A DNA stretch of 64,000 nucleotides from Azolla caroliniana (Eukaryota > Polypodiophyta): positions 25,668,001-25,732,000 of the forward strand of contig JBHGNT010000003.1 of assembly GCA_043228905.1 (NCBI GenBank), read 5' to 3'. The notes under the pieces are model-generated. The model ran no database searches, had not been told where the DNA came from, and saw nothing but the letters and a program-made list of their open reading frames with translations. This document shows, piece after piece, positions 1 to 12,500 of this stretch. The position numbers and the translations under genes were made by a program. Positions within the stretch are counted from its first letter, which is position 1, and every line of letters starts with the position of its first letter.

Positions 1-1064
1 TTTCTTAATACTAATGCAATATCTTTCTTGGCAAAAAAGAAGAAGTCATTGTTTATTGATTACTTGCAATGCACATAATGGTAAAATAAATACCACATTT
101 GGTTTATGTCCCAACCGTTTTGTCTATAATACATGTGTAACATCTAAAATATGCAGTTTGGAATGCTTAAGTTGTTGTCTTAAAAATGAATATGAGGGTA
201 ATGTTCTCTTGTTGGCCTACATATTGCTAAACATCCAATATGTTGAGACATATTTAGCCAAGAAGTACGCCAAGAGTTAAGTACTTGGCCAGGGGCCTGA
301 GTGAAAAACATGGGGGCATTTGAATAAATATGTATAGAAAAATCCTTGAGTATCCCAATGTATGCAAAACACCCTTTAGCTTTGCTGAAATATTTACTAG
401 AATAACTTCATTTTTTGAACCTAGTGGAGCACGGTGCACCCTTAACTTCACCAAAAAAAGTTACCTGAATGAGTAGTCTTTGGTTTGGCCAAACTTAGCA
501 GAACACCCATACGCATTACGAAAATAGTTATCAAAGTACCCCTAAGATTCCCAAACTTATGAGATCATCATTGAGTTTCTCAATCCTCAGAGGTTAGGGA
601 TATTTTGTGAAAAAACAGTACAAAAAGATGTTTGGCAAAATATCTTTTGAGTTCCCAAACTTCTGCCCTTGCGATTTGGCCAAACATTATCAAGAATACT
701 CACGAGTCTCCAAAACTTACAGAAACACCCTCAAGTTACACTCACATTGTTTTTGGTCGAGATATTTGGCAGAGTATCATCATATTTACTAGAATACCCA
801 CCCAGCCTTCAGCTTCTTCATGCAAAGAACACAAAAGGGCATTGACCAACAAAATACACTCGAGTCTCCGGAACATTCCGAAAAACCTTTGAGTTTCACT
901 CACATATTTCTAGTCGAAATATTTACTAGAGTACCCTCATGATACAAAGAAACACAAAAAGGGTATTTTGTGAAATAGCCTAAACCTACACACACAGGGA
1001 GAGGTTTTTATGTATGAGGTATATTCATTCATCTGTTCTTCTTTCTTTGAAAACCCCTGTCATC
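1..1064. other. Intergenic region upstream of CSL4 with degenerate repeats
   Basis: I find no gene here. Between about 290 and 970 several short phrases recur in degenerate form. One resembles 'atatttactagaatacc' (near 386, 784 and 920). Another resembles 'gagtctccaaaacttacag' (near 550, 645, 705 and 865). This looks like an old tandem or nested repeat. The short reading frames in it have no recognisable protein similarity. The CSL4 promoter and leader must lie at the right end of this stretch, but I cannot place a TATA box with confidence. Confidence 0.5.
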
Positions 1065-3775
1065 ATGGAAACATCGACAATAAGGACACCTGGAGAGGTA
1101 CTTGGGCGAGCTTCAGAGTATATCGCTGGCCATGGAACCTATGCTTGGAATAACAAAATCTATGCATCTGTCGTGGGCACCGAGAAAATCTCTCATCCTT
1201 CCTCAGCATCGTCCTCTGAAGACAAGGTAAACAAACAAACGCTTCAAATATGGTTTTTCCTTCGATTTTAGATTGCTATTTTTCTTTGGAAGAATTAAAG
1301 AAGAAGTCCCAAGGACCCCTGAGTTTTTCTTGAATGCCCCATCCATATCTCCTGAAGGGAATTAATCAAGGATATAATCGGTTAAATAGCACATAGAACT
1401 GAGATAAAAGGAGAGGAATTACCCCATTTTATAGCCCAAATAGCTCATGTAATTTCCCTATAGGAGGCATTTTGTGGAAATAACATGAACATGTGGGCAT
1501 TGGGGAAATCAGAGAAAATGCAGGGTTCTTTAGGGGGTTTTCCCCATTCTTATCGCTGTCATTATTTTTGAGGAAAACACCATAAATACCCTACTTTTGT
1601 TGAATATTCACCAGAACAACCTTTAAATCTCAAAATTCACCAGAATATACTCCTTTGGATAGAAATTCTTATATAGAAGATTATTCTATTAAGGGGAGCT
1701 CATACATATGGTGGCAGATGGGCTAGTGCTCTAATGCTATATTCATAGAAATTCCTGTGTCAGCTGTCTATTGAGTCATGGGTAAATAACAAATGTTGTA
1801 TCATGGCTAGTATTTGATATCGACTATGTACAATGCATCTTGCTAATCAGATCCTGTACAACGTTCTACAAGTACAGAGGGGTATTTTGGTAATTTTTGG
1901 AATTTTAGAGGCATTCTGTTGAACACCCAAAATGTGAGGGGTATTTTACGGAGTTTTGGACCTTATTTTCATGTTTTTTCTTTTCAACTATTTCTTTCAT
2001 TAATGCAAATGGGTGGATTCCTTTCATAGAAACCTGTTATCGAGGTTATAAGTGAGAAAAAACACGGGGCCATGCCATCTCCAGGTCTTATAGTCACTGC
2101 TAAGGTATTCTAATCTCTGATGTATTTCAAAGCTAATTTTCTTCTTGGTAATGAATTATGATACATGCATATGTATGTACTAGTTATTATTTCCATTCAA
2201 CAGGAATATGTATAGTAATATTCTCCTGAATTGCATAAGCAAATATGATCATTTTCATTTAATAGAATAAGTCTTACACACAGAGTGTAACTTGTAAGCA
2301 TATACATATATACTGACAAGGGTTACCATTTCCATTTATATAAAAACTATATAGTGGTCTTGTTGATAGTACAAGTATGATGACATCATTCACAAAAGTT
2401 CTGTCTTTGCTCTTATTAGGTAGATATGGTTTGCTCATAATGCTGATTAGATTCACTTACTTAACCAATGTATTCACATTATTCCATCTCTTTCCTATGA
2501 TAAAATCCAAGGAAGGCATCAAATTTAGGAAATAAAATTCAAACAAAATTACAAAAACATTGGGTGTGAATATGTTTATGACAACAAAGTGGATTCCTGG
2601 GCAGGTCATGAAAGTTTCTCTACTCCTTAATACAGGTAGGAAAGGTTACTTCCAAAATGGCTCAGGTTGATATAGTTTGTGTAGGTTCGAGATCAGTAAG
2701 AGAAAAATTCTCAGGAATAGTGAGGTATATATATTGACTTATTTGTTCTTATGTGCTATATAGCTTGTTTCTTTTGGGTAGCTGAAAATATTGGAGAGTC
2801 AGGTTTCCTTTTGTAAATACTAAACAAATAAGGAATATATTATATCTGTTTTTTATCAGACAGCAAGATGTTCGTGCAACCGAGATTGATAAAGTCGAAA
2901 TGTATTCTTCTTTTCGTCCAGGAGACATCATCAAAGCACAAGTGGTAAGTTCAAACAACTTTTTTGATAGTTTTCGTTGGAAATCTCCTTCTATTTCATT
3001 TCATTCTTCTGCTTGTTTGCGATATAGACATGGTCTCTATCTGTTTAGTTGTTCACTTCCAATTATTTGGTTCAAAAGGTTTGGAGAAACCAAACTTCTC
3101 TTTGTTTGCCCATATGTGTATTATGATGCTTGGTTGGGAAATTATTCCTCTTCCATTCACATTTCCTTTAGTATCACATATTTTTCTCGTCTGAATTCAC
3201 TATCATATACTGATTATAGTAATTATGAACTTATAATTTTTGTTCTGGTAAAATCTGCCGTTAACCGGCCATTGCTTATGTCTGTTGTACACCATTGTTT
3301 ATGTCTGGTAAAATTTACATTTGGATACCTAAAACAATGAGTAAACATTATATGCTTGTGACTCGTGAGGGTCAGGGTTTTGATTATTTAGTACTTACAA
3401 CTACCATTTAGAGAGATTATTTTCTCTCTGATTTTTATTCCAACCTCTAACTTGAATCAGTACTTTGATGTTTTCATATTAACTTTTGTTTTGGTATTTT
3501 TAAGCTATCATTGGGAGATGCAAGATCTTATATACTGACAACTGCCAAGAATGATCTTGGCGTAGTTTCGGCAACTAGTATATCTGGTGACCTATTATCA
3601 TTAAAGAAAGATTTATATTTTCTATTGACACATGGGTTATAAACATTTTTCATTCTTATCAAACATATATTTTTTCCTCGATGTAGGTGCTAAAATGGTT
3701 CCTGTAAGCTGGCAAGAGATGATGTGTCCAATAACAAACCAAAAAGAGCCACGCAAAGTTGCCAAAGTAGTATAA
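1065..3775 (+). CDS. CSL4: Exosome complex component CSL4
   Basis: S1-domain cap subunit of the RNA exosome, which does 3'-to-5' RNA processing and decay in nucleus and cytoplasm. Coding exons by frame and splice phase are 1065-1226, 2030-2104, 2636-2724, 2860-2944, 3505-3586 and 3687-3775, giving about 193 aa, close to the family's usual size of about 190-200. The N-terminal ECR1_N-like part begins with PGEVLG. The S1 OB-fold runs from about residue 65 to 150 and includes VRQQDVRATEIDKVEM and FRPGDIIKAQV. The short C-terminal segment contains MMCPITNQKEPRKVAKV, as in eukaryotic CSL4. The upstream in-frame codon at 1014 would add 17 residues unlike the family, so I chose the ATG at 1065. Intron 1 (1227-2029) carries dispersed repeat phrases. 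Identity is secure; exon borders are inferred without transcripts. Confidence 0.9.
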
Positions 3776-3796
3776 GTAGGTTTTGCTATTTTTGAG

Positions 3797-3945
3797 TTGA
3801 TAGTTTGAGAGGTCCTTTTACAAGTTCGAAGGTGCTTTCAAGAGTGCGAATGTATTATTTTAAAGACAATTGTTTGATAGTTTTGAGAGCCCTTTTAAAA
3901 AGTTCAAACGCCCTTCTGGGAATGTGAAGATATTGTTTATAAACG
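3797..3945. repeat. Diverged tandem duplication, about 76-bp unit, in the CSL4 3' flank
   Basis: Two consecutive units each begin with 'ttgatagttt' and then pass through a 'gag..cccttttacaagttc' segment and a gaatgtgaa-like segment. The copies are offset by about 76 bp and clearly diverged. Part of this lies in the probable 3' UTR. Confidence 0.55.
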
Positions 3946-6461
3946 CGTCGACATTCTGTTGTATTTCTTTACACTCGCAATGGCACTTTTGATTCTCGGA
4001 TGAATGCTAGTCTCTTGGAAAATTATGTAGGTCTAATCTGGATTCTGTTTATAAGGAATCATAAAAATCCACCTTTTGTAGAAATAAGAGTGGTATGCTT
4101 ATTTGGGATTGTTTATAGCCATATGTTGATTAGATCTAACATCCTTAGATTAACTCAAATACATGGAAAGCCAAACATGTAATTCTGTCGGCGCCAGTGT
4201 CATGCGTTCTACAGCCACATGTAGATATTAATGCTACAAGAAATGAACTCGACAAACGAATCTGCATTTCTATGTTTGGAGAGTGGGCCTTAAACAAATG
4301 TCATTGTCTGTCTATGTTGCTTAGGATGTATGAACAAAAATGTGCATCATGTTTTGGCTTAACTAATGAATGAAGGATTGGTTAAATATTAATGAATACA
4401 ATATTTTGAAGTCTTCCATTCATTTTTATGAGTTGTTTTCTTGTAATTGTATTATTAAGGTTTGATATAAAAATCTTTTGGATTGACTCATCAGACCAGC
4501 ACTCAAATTCTCTTTTGTTTCGTAAGTTTCATACAACTCACTAGAATTGTTCGAGAGTTGCTCCTGTTTGCTTTTTGTTTTTTGTGAGAGTTTGATATCG
4601 TCCATGGTTAAATCTAATTAGAAGTTGGCACTATTTGTGAAGTACTTCTATTTTTATGCTACCATCTTGGAGCATCTTTGAGAGCTCAATGATAGTCTTC
4701 CCCTAGCTAAATCTTAGCATTCGTTTGGAAATATATTGTAATGAGTGATTTGAAAAGAAATTGACCTCCATTTCCTTGTAGTACTCTTTCTATTAGTAGA
4801 TGCACCCTAATGGTAAAACACTAAAATAAAATGCTTTTACATGCACATATTTTGCACTTTGATCCCCTTCGCTTCATGCTTCAACTACTCTCATGAAGAT
4901 CGTTGATATAATACTACTAAATGTGTTTCTTTTGTTTTTTTAAACCTTTGTAAACTTAGTTATATGCAAATCTATGAATAAATAAGAGCCCCTTGCAATA
5001 ACCTTTGACTGTAGAATCAAGAAGGAGAGCTATGGGGACCAGTGATACTAGTGATTTTCAACGGTGATTGAGTATGAGCACAATAAGGTTGACATCCCCA
5101 AAGAAACATTTAAATGTTGTTGAAAACATACTTATGCGACCCTCCTTTTCTCATAAGAATTGTTGATAAAGTGAAGCTTTTAATAGTTGATTTTGCATGT
5201 TTGTTAATTACTAAGGTATTGTGATAGATCATTGAAATCATGAAATTGCAATAGTGATGAGCAAATTGTATGGGATGAAATTCTATTGCAATAAATCCTC
5301 TAGATCTCTTTGTCGAGAAATCCCAAAACCTTTACAAGAACTCCATCATAATATCTCTTTCGATATTAACTCATGATGACATTTGATTGATACAAGTAGA
5401 TCATCCTTGTGTTCTTCACTTGCATCTTGCATAATGCAAGCGTAGCATGGTTTAGTGCATGATTTATTATCTCCTTCATAAAAAATATTGAGCCTAGTTC
5501 CTAGTACCAATCTAACACACTCAAAGTCGCCTTGCGATGGATCGAGGAAGAGCCAAGTGCCCAACCAACTCAAATAGAGTTGAAGAAGGAGATGCGTGGA
5601 CCCACATTAAAGGGAAATGGGCTACCTAGACATAACAATCGTTCAAAAGGACGTAAAGCATGTATAACCTTTGATGCATCGCCACGCATGTGATTTATTT
5701 TTTGTTTTTACCTTTCCATACCATGCGTATGGGAACTTCTTACTAATTGATAAGATAGAATACTCTATGAAAGACTTCAATTGCCCTTTGAGGATATTCT
5801 AAACATCATCGTCACATTAATAACAACAAACATCATCAACCTCTCCGTCTTTGTCTTTGTCTCTAGCAATCCTTCCTAGTTTGGCCGATGGAAGAGGTAC
5901 TTTGAGGAGCCAATAAGGGATGGAGGGAAGGGGCATTCCACATATGATCACAACCCTAGGCGTGGCTATGGTTTCTAATATTTCTCTAATACCCAACACT
6001 CAATGTCTTTTGTTTTTCCAAAAACTCGAATGTTTTTTTTTTTTTTTTTTTTGCATACATTTGTCAATAGAATTTTCCTTCATTGACTTTGTGTTTATTT
6101 TTCAGCTTGTTTGTAAAATATTTAGGTGTTTTTTGCCAGAATTTCTCAATGTATTTTGTATTTTTATAAATGTTGTAATATATACATTTGACATATTATG
6201 TATGTACATACATATTGTGTAACACATATACTACATAGCTTACTGTTTTTTCTCATTGTGTTATTTTTTTATACTAGCTAGCATTGTAAACGTTAGAGTG
6301 GGAGCTCTCTCTGTCTCTCTCTGTCTCTCTCAAGCGAAGAAACAGGGGAGGGAGGAAGAAACAGGAGAGCTAAAACAAAGCAAAGAAGGCAGACGACAGA
6401 AGAAGGAACAGACTAGAACAGGGAAGCAAGAAGGAGAGAGCTAAACCAGAAGAAATCAGAA

Positions 6462-6462
<1 letters not shown>

Positions 6463-6520
<58 letters not shown>
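6463..6520. repeat. (GA)n microsatellite in the NUP155 leader
   Basis: An uninterrupted GA dinucleotide run of more than 25 repeats ends about 13 bp upstream of the NUP155 ATG. Such GA/CT tracts in 5' leaders are common in plants and may bind GAGA-binding BPC proteins. That role is inference. Confidence 0.95.
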
Positions 6521-6523
<3 letters not shown>

Positions 6524-6533
6524 AACGGGGAAG

Positions 6534-9500
6534 ATGAGTTGGGAAGATGAAACTATCGGACCCGATGTAGCAGCAGCTGGGAGACTGATAACAGAAACAA
6601 TATCGAGAGACCTCGCTACTCCTGACCTCTATGATGCCCTTGAAGCTTCTCGATACTCCAGTACTCCTTACTCTTCGCCGCCTAAAGAGGTTTGTTAGTA
6701 AGAAGCAGAAAACAGACGCACTCTTTATTCGACTATTTCTTACCTAGTCTCAGTTTATTATTGCATTAACATTATGTTTATCCTTTGTAATCAGTATATG
6801 CATTTCTAGAGTCTTTTAAAAATTTCTTTAGGGTTTTGATGTTTTTTCTATTTAGAGGTCTTTTTATGTCTAGTCTCGAATTTTGCGTTGTATATCCTTA
6901 TTGAAGGTTTTGGATTGGAGTTTTTGGGGTGGTCGGTAGTGTATGCATACCATTTATGATTTGAATTATAGGTTTTAAGGTATCATATGTCCTATTTTAC
7001 TGTTTGAATTGATGTTTTTATGCATCATATATTCCAATTAGAGGTTTGATACATGTATTCAAGGGTTTTGAACTTTTTTCCTTTAGGTGTTCTTCATGAA
7101 TAGTCACTAATATGGATCCCATTTCGTGTTTGGAAATTTTAGAGTTTGTATTTTAGGGTATACAGTGTTCTATACCATTTAGGTTCTGGAATGTAGGGTT
7201 TGCACATCATAAACCCCAGTTAGAATAGGTTTGCCATATATGCCTGTTAGGGGTTGAGTTCGAAGATTTCATACTATTTTGCTGTATATGCCGCTTATAG
7301 TTTGTAAGACTTTTGTTGTGACAATTTCATACTATTTTGCAACATAGCCCATTTAAAGTTTTCAAATTCATATTTTTGTTGTTTGACTGTTATTATCTAG
7401 TGATATTAGGTTTTTATGGTTCTAAGGTTTTAGGGGTTTGTCCTTTTTTTAGTTAGCTAATATGTGCAGCATATCCCATTTCAAGTTTGTCCATTAATAC
7501 TTACCTGAACGTTTTTGTGGATTTTGGCTTTTGTATGATCTCACATACTTATTATTATGGTTTTAAGGGTTTGTTGAAGTGGCTGGTAAAACATGTCTGT
7601 TCCTTTTATGATGTTAAATTCTTGTTATTGTGGTTTCCACTTGTGAATCATATTATTTACGACACATTGTGTAAAGTTTGGCTGGTTTTTATTTTTGCTT
7701 TGGAAAATATAACCGAACAAGAGAAACAGACAATTTTAAATTGTTATACCCACATCGTATTGTATCAGAAATGATTCATGATGGGTGTTGTTTTGTAATT
7801 TAAATGTCAGGTTTAAGTTATGAATCTAGATCATTAATTCTGTTTATTGTGTCTCAGTGAAGTATTTATATAGATCCCATAAGCATACATCACCTTGAAA
7901 CTTTAATGGAGGGTCTTATGCTTGAAAGTTACTGAAAGCCACAGAGTTAGCACCCCCCTTGATTGTGGTGCCATTTCCATTCCTAAATGTGGGGTTTTAC
8001 TTTCCAATTGCTGGTTATATGTCCTTATATAGTTTCTTGCAAGGAATATCATTGTGCAATATACATTACTCAAAATTGGTTTAAGATTCTTTGAATAGCA
8101 TATTATCAGCAGTGTTTACACTTGGGAAGATTGTATAATTTCATATTTTTCCTGCTATCATCGGCATGCAGTGGCCATCGATCATTGACGTGGCAAGTAA
8201 CAGAGAACTCCCTCCCGTGCTGATTGAAAGATACAATGCAGCAGGAGGGCAAGGAACTGCATTATGTGGTATTTTCCCAAGCATACGTCGTGCTTGGGCA
8301 ACTGTTGACAACAGCCTATTCCTATGGAGATTTGATAAATGGTGATTTTAAATATATGTGATTGGATGAATTGACATTCTGCAACAATGCAGTTTAACAA
8401 AGAGTTAGATTGTGTCAGGGATGGGCAATGTCCAGAGTACAATGGCGAGGAGCAAGCTCTATGCGCAGTTGGTCTTTCAATGGCCAAACCTGGGATATTT
8501 GTTGAAGCCATTCGCCACGTTTTGATCCTTGCTACACCTGTAGAGGTAAGGTCATGTGCAAGTGAACTAAGTATATAATAATGCAGACTTGATAAGTTGC
8601 TGATGGATGCTGTTGCATAAATATTATTAGCCTTGAGTTTACCTCACATTTATACATGTGACAGATTGTGTTGCTCGGTGTATGCTGCTCTTCAAATGGT
8701 GATGGTTCTGATCCGTATGCTGAGTTATCAATGCAGCCACTACATGAGTACACTGTTCCTTCAGACGGGGTTACAATGACTTGCATACAAAGCACAGATA
8801 AAGGACGCATATTCCTTGCAGGTCGAGATGGTCATATATATGAATTGCTTTATAGTTCAGGATCAGGCTGGAAAAGCCGATGTCGCAAAGTATGTCATAC
8901 TGGTGGTCTTGGCAGCCTTTTGACAAGGTAAGGTGTTTTCAATGTCTTTTCTAATGGGTATTTCCCAGAGTTAGAATGTATATGCCGATATAACTGGGGA
9001 TATGGTCATGGTTGACTGACACATACATGCATGTTTGATGCATTAGGTGGGTTATACCGAATGCTTTCACGTTCAGTACTGTAGACCCAGTGGTGGAGAT
9101 GGTGATTGATGATGAAAGAAACATCCTTTATTCGCGCACTCATGAGTCCAAGATCCAAGTGTTTGATCTTGGGAAAGCGGGAGATAGTGCACCTAAAAAG
9201 GTTGCCGAAGAAAGGAATTTGGGGGAGCATAGGGATGGACGCTCTGGAAGGAGATCTACATCTCGTGCTCACAAGTCTCCAATAGTCTCGATATGTACTA
9301 TATCTCCAGCCGAGTCTAAGAGCTTGCATTTGGTAGCTGTAACATCTGATGGTAGGAGGATGTATTTGTCCACTTCAACTTCTGTTGGTAGCAGAGGACT
9401 TTCTGTTTCAACCAATAATGCTCAAAGGCCAGTGACATTGAAACTTATAATGAGTAGGCCAGCTCCTTCGATTGGAGCTGGGGTTGGGTCTCTCAGTAAC

Positions 9501-12500
9501 ATAACATTTAGCAATGCACCACAACCTGAAAGCCTTGTCTTAAAGATTGAAGCTGGATGTTATTCTAGTGGTTTTCTCCTACTCGCCGATTCGTGTCCTG
9601 CAACCATGTCGAGGCTGTTATTGGCAACACGAGACTTCATTACACTAGCTGGAGGGCTCAATCTTACTGCGTCATCGGGGAGAAACTTCCAGGCATTAAG
9701 GGAAACTCTTTCTGTCTTAACTGTTGATGGAAGAACCCTTACCATCACTGATGTTCTTCCACCAGCAGAGTATACATCCACAGTGGAGGCTGCAGTTTGG
9801 GAGGCATCTGATAGAACTAGTATTGGAGGGGAAATGACTAAAGCGCGGCGGCTTTGGGCTCGCGGAGACCTTTCGATACAACATACTGTACCTAGGAGGC
9901 GATTTGTCGTCTTCACTAATATGGGATTGATGGAGCTTGTCTTTAACAGACCTGTTGACCTGTTACACAAAATCCTTGATAATAGGATGCCCCACTCACT
10001 ACTAGAAGATTTTTTCCAACGGTATGGAGGTGGAGAGGCTGCTGCTATGTGTTTACTTCTTGCAGCTAGATTGATTCCAACGGAAGAGAACTCTGTTTCA
10101 TCTGCTGTTGCTGAGAGGGCAGCTGAGGCATTTGAAGATCCTAGGCTTGTTGGCCTACCTCAGATGCAAGGAAGTGCTGCTACAACAAGTCCAGTTGGCT
10201 CATCTGCTATGGGGTTTAACATGGGCCAAGTTGTACAAGAAGCCATACCAATTTATTCTGGTGCCCATGAAGGCCTTTGCTTGTGTACGGGTCGTTTGTT
10301 ACTGCCTGTGTGGGAACTTCCTGTGATGGTGATGAAGGGTGATTCGAATCCAGATGATAAGGATGGTGGTGTGGCTTCTTGTAGAATATCCATAGATGCA
10401 ATGCAAGCACTGGAAGAAAAATTAAGAGCATTGGAACAATTCCTTAGAGCAAGGCGAAATCAGCGAAGAGGACACTATGGACGGATATTTGGAGTTGGTG
10501 ATGTGCCTGGATTTTTCAGTGGTGGCAGTTTGGAGTCAGTTTCCAAAAACTTGTTTGATGCGCCTAGGGGGCCAATCACGCAAGGACCTACACCTAAGAG
10601 GCAAAGGGTTCCATACAGCCCTGTTGAGTTGTCGGTTATGGAGGTAGATGATTTGTTATATGTTTTGTGTTCGTATTATCTGACATGATTCATAGGGAGT
10701 TTGATTTTTCTTGGTTTCCATTTGTAAACGGGATTCTTGAACTCACCTAAGCCCTTGTCTTTTCAAGGTGAGGAGTATGGAACTTATACGAAGACTCCTT
10801 CGGAGGTCGGGCGAAGCACTTCTACTTCTACAGCTTTTGTCTCAACATCATATAGCAAGATTAGTCCAGGCCTTTGACAGCAGTATGCGTCATAAACTAG
10901 TTCATCTGACTTTCCACCAACTAGTCTGCTCAGAAGATGGTGAAAAAATTGCAACACGGCTTGTGGCAGCATTGATGGAGGTATTGTGGCAGTACACCTT
11001 TACCTAATTTTTTTTTCTGGCTTATGTTTTCAGGAGGTTTTTGTTTTTCTGGCAGTATTATGTAGGGCTAGATGGGCAAGGCGCAGTCGATGACATTAGT
11101 ATAAAATTGAGAGATGGATGCCCAAGCTTTTATCAGGAGGCTGATTACACATTTTACCAAGCTGTGGAGTTTCTCAAGAAGGCGAGAGAGTCAGTTGATG
11201 TGGAACAAAGAGAGAAGTTTGCAAGAGAGGCACTTGTACTTCTTGTCAAAGTTCCTGAATCAGCAGATCTGCTTAGTGTTTGTCAAAGGTTCGAGGAAGT
11301 TAGGTATGGCTAATCTGTCATTACTCAGTGCAAGTAATAGGAGATTTTTCACTGTCATTTTGTGTATGTAAGGTGGATGCTAAGTATATTTTCTGAATTC
11401 AGAGGATTAAAAAATTTGCCACTCAAGAGTTTTGGATGAAAGTTTTACATAGCATTTCCTTATCTTATTTATCTAATTGTTGTGCATACAGGTTTTATGA
11501 AGCAGTGGTTGAATTGCCACTCTGTAAAGCAAAGGTTTTGGATCCAAATGAAGATGCTTTCAATGAGCATATTGATGAGAATAGGCGTGAGATGGCCCTT
11601 TTGGCTCGAAGGCAATGCTATGAGATTGTGGGAAATGCCTTGCGACATCTGAAAGATGCAAGTACTCAATCAAGTGTGCGGTCAGGTTTTGTTTCGGGCC
11701 AGAATCTGGTTTCAGATGCAGCTTTACGGGACAAGTATATAAGGCAGATTATTCAGTTGAGCATGAGGTGTCCTGATCAAGCTTTCCATGAATACCTATA
11801 TCAAACCATGATGGAAGTTGGGCTAGAGTCAGAACTTCTTGAACTGGCTGGCCCAGATTTGGTTCCATTTTTACAAAATGCTGGAAGTAGGCAAATTTCA
11901 AAGGTGATTTATATTCATACATTATTATTCTCAGCGTCGGTTTAAAAGCACTGTTCGCGAGTGTTGGGGCTCTGATGAATTGAAATTTTACATAAACTGG
12001 AGTTGTATACATAGGTTTAACCTACATGGAAGTTCAATGTAAATTGTTTATGGAATATTTATGTCTATATTTGAAACTCTTAAGATTTAAGGCCCTGCTT
12101 GTGTATGTAGATTTTAACATGCGTGAAAGAGTATACGATTCATGGAAATTTAGACATCACTTAATTAATTATTGGATTTGTAATTTCCATCTCATATATG
12201 GAATATTGTATTTCTCCCGTTTGAATACAAAACAATCAAAGGGTCCTGTTTTCTTCCAAAACCAAAGGCTCTTGTTTGAGCATAAAACAATCATGACAAT
12301 TCATATTTCATGTCTCTATTTCATAACAACATGGTGTGTGGAATGCTTACAGACTGGAGTGATTGGGAAAAAACTTGAGATGCCATCTACAGTAACCTCT
12401 GTTCAGCATTCTCGGCAACCGGTATCTGCCGAACAAGCCAAATACCTCGAGCTTTTAGCACGTTATTATGTTCATCACAGGCAACACCTGCTCGCTGCAC

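Larger units (their letters stand above)
3776..6533. other. CSL4 3' flank and NUP155 promoter/leader
   Basis: No gene is recognised. The first part is the CSL4 3' flank, with a diverged tandem duplication of about 76 bp near 3797-3945. The middle (about 4.3-5.9 kb) is AT-rich with only short, unsupported reading frames. A T-run lies at about 6031-6052, CT-rich sequence at 6306-6332, and the NUP155 leader ends in a GA microsatellite. I could not assign a TATA box securely. Confidence 0.5.

Noticed and set aside
2900-3340. 146-codon plus-strand frame in the CSL4 locus
   Set aside because: Only its first part (to 2944) is exon 4. The rest reads through the intron and has no family similarity.
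5346-5573. 75-codon minus-strand frame considered as a retrotransposon gag fragment
   Set aside because: No zinc knuckle, no further in-frame pieces, and no LTR-like direct repeats found near it.
8182-8511. 109-codon minus-strand frame opposite NUP155 exons 2 and 3
   Set aside because: It is the antisense shadow of real exons and has no independent support.
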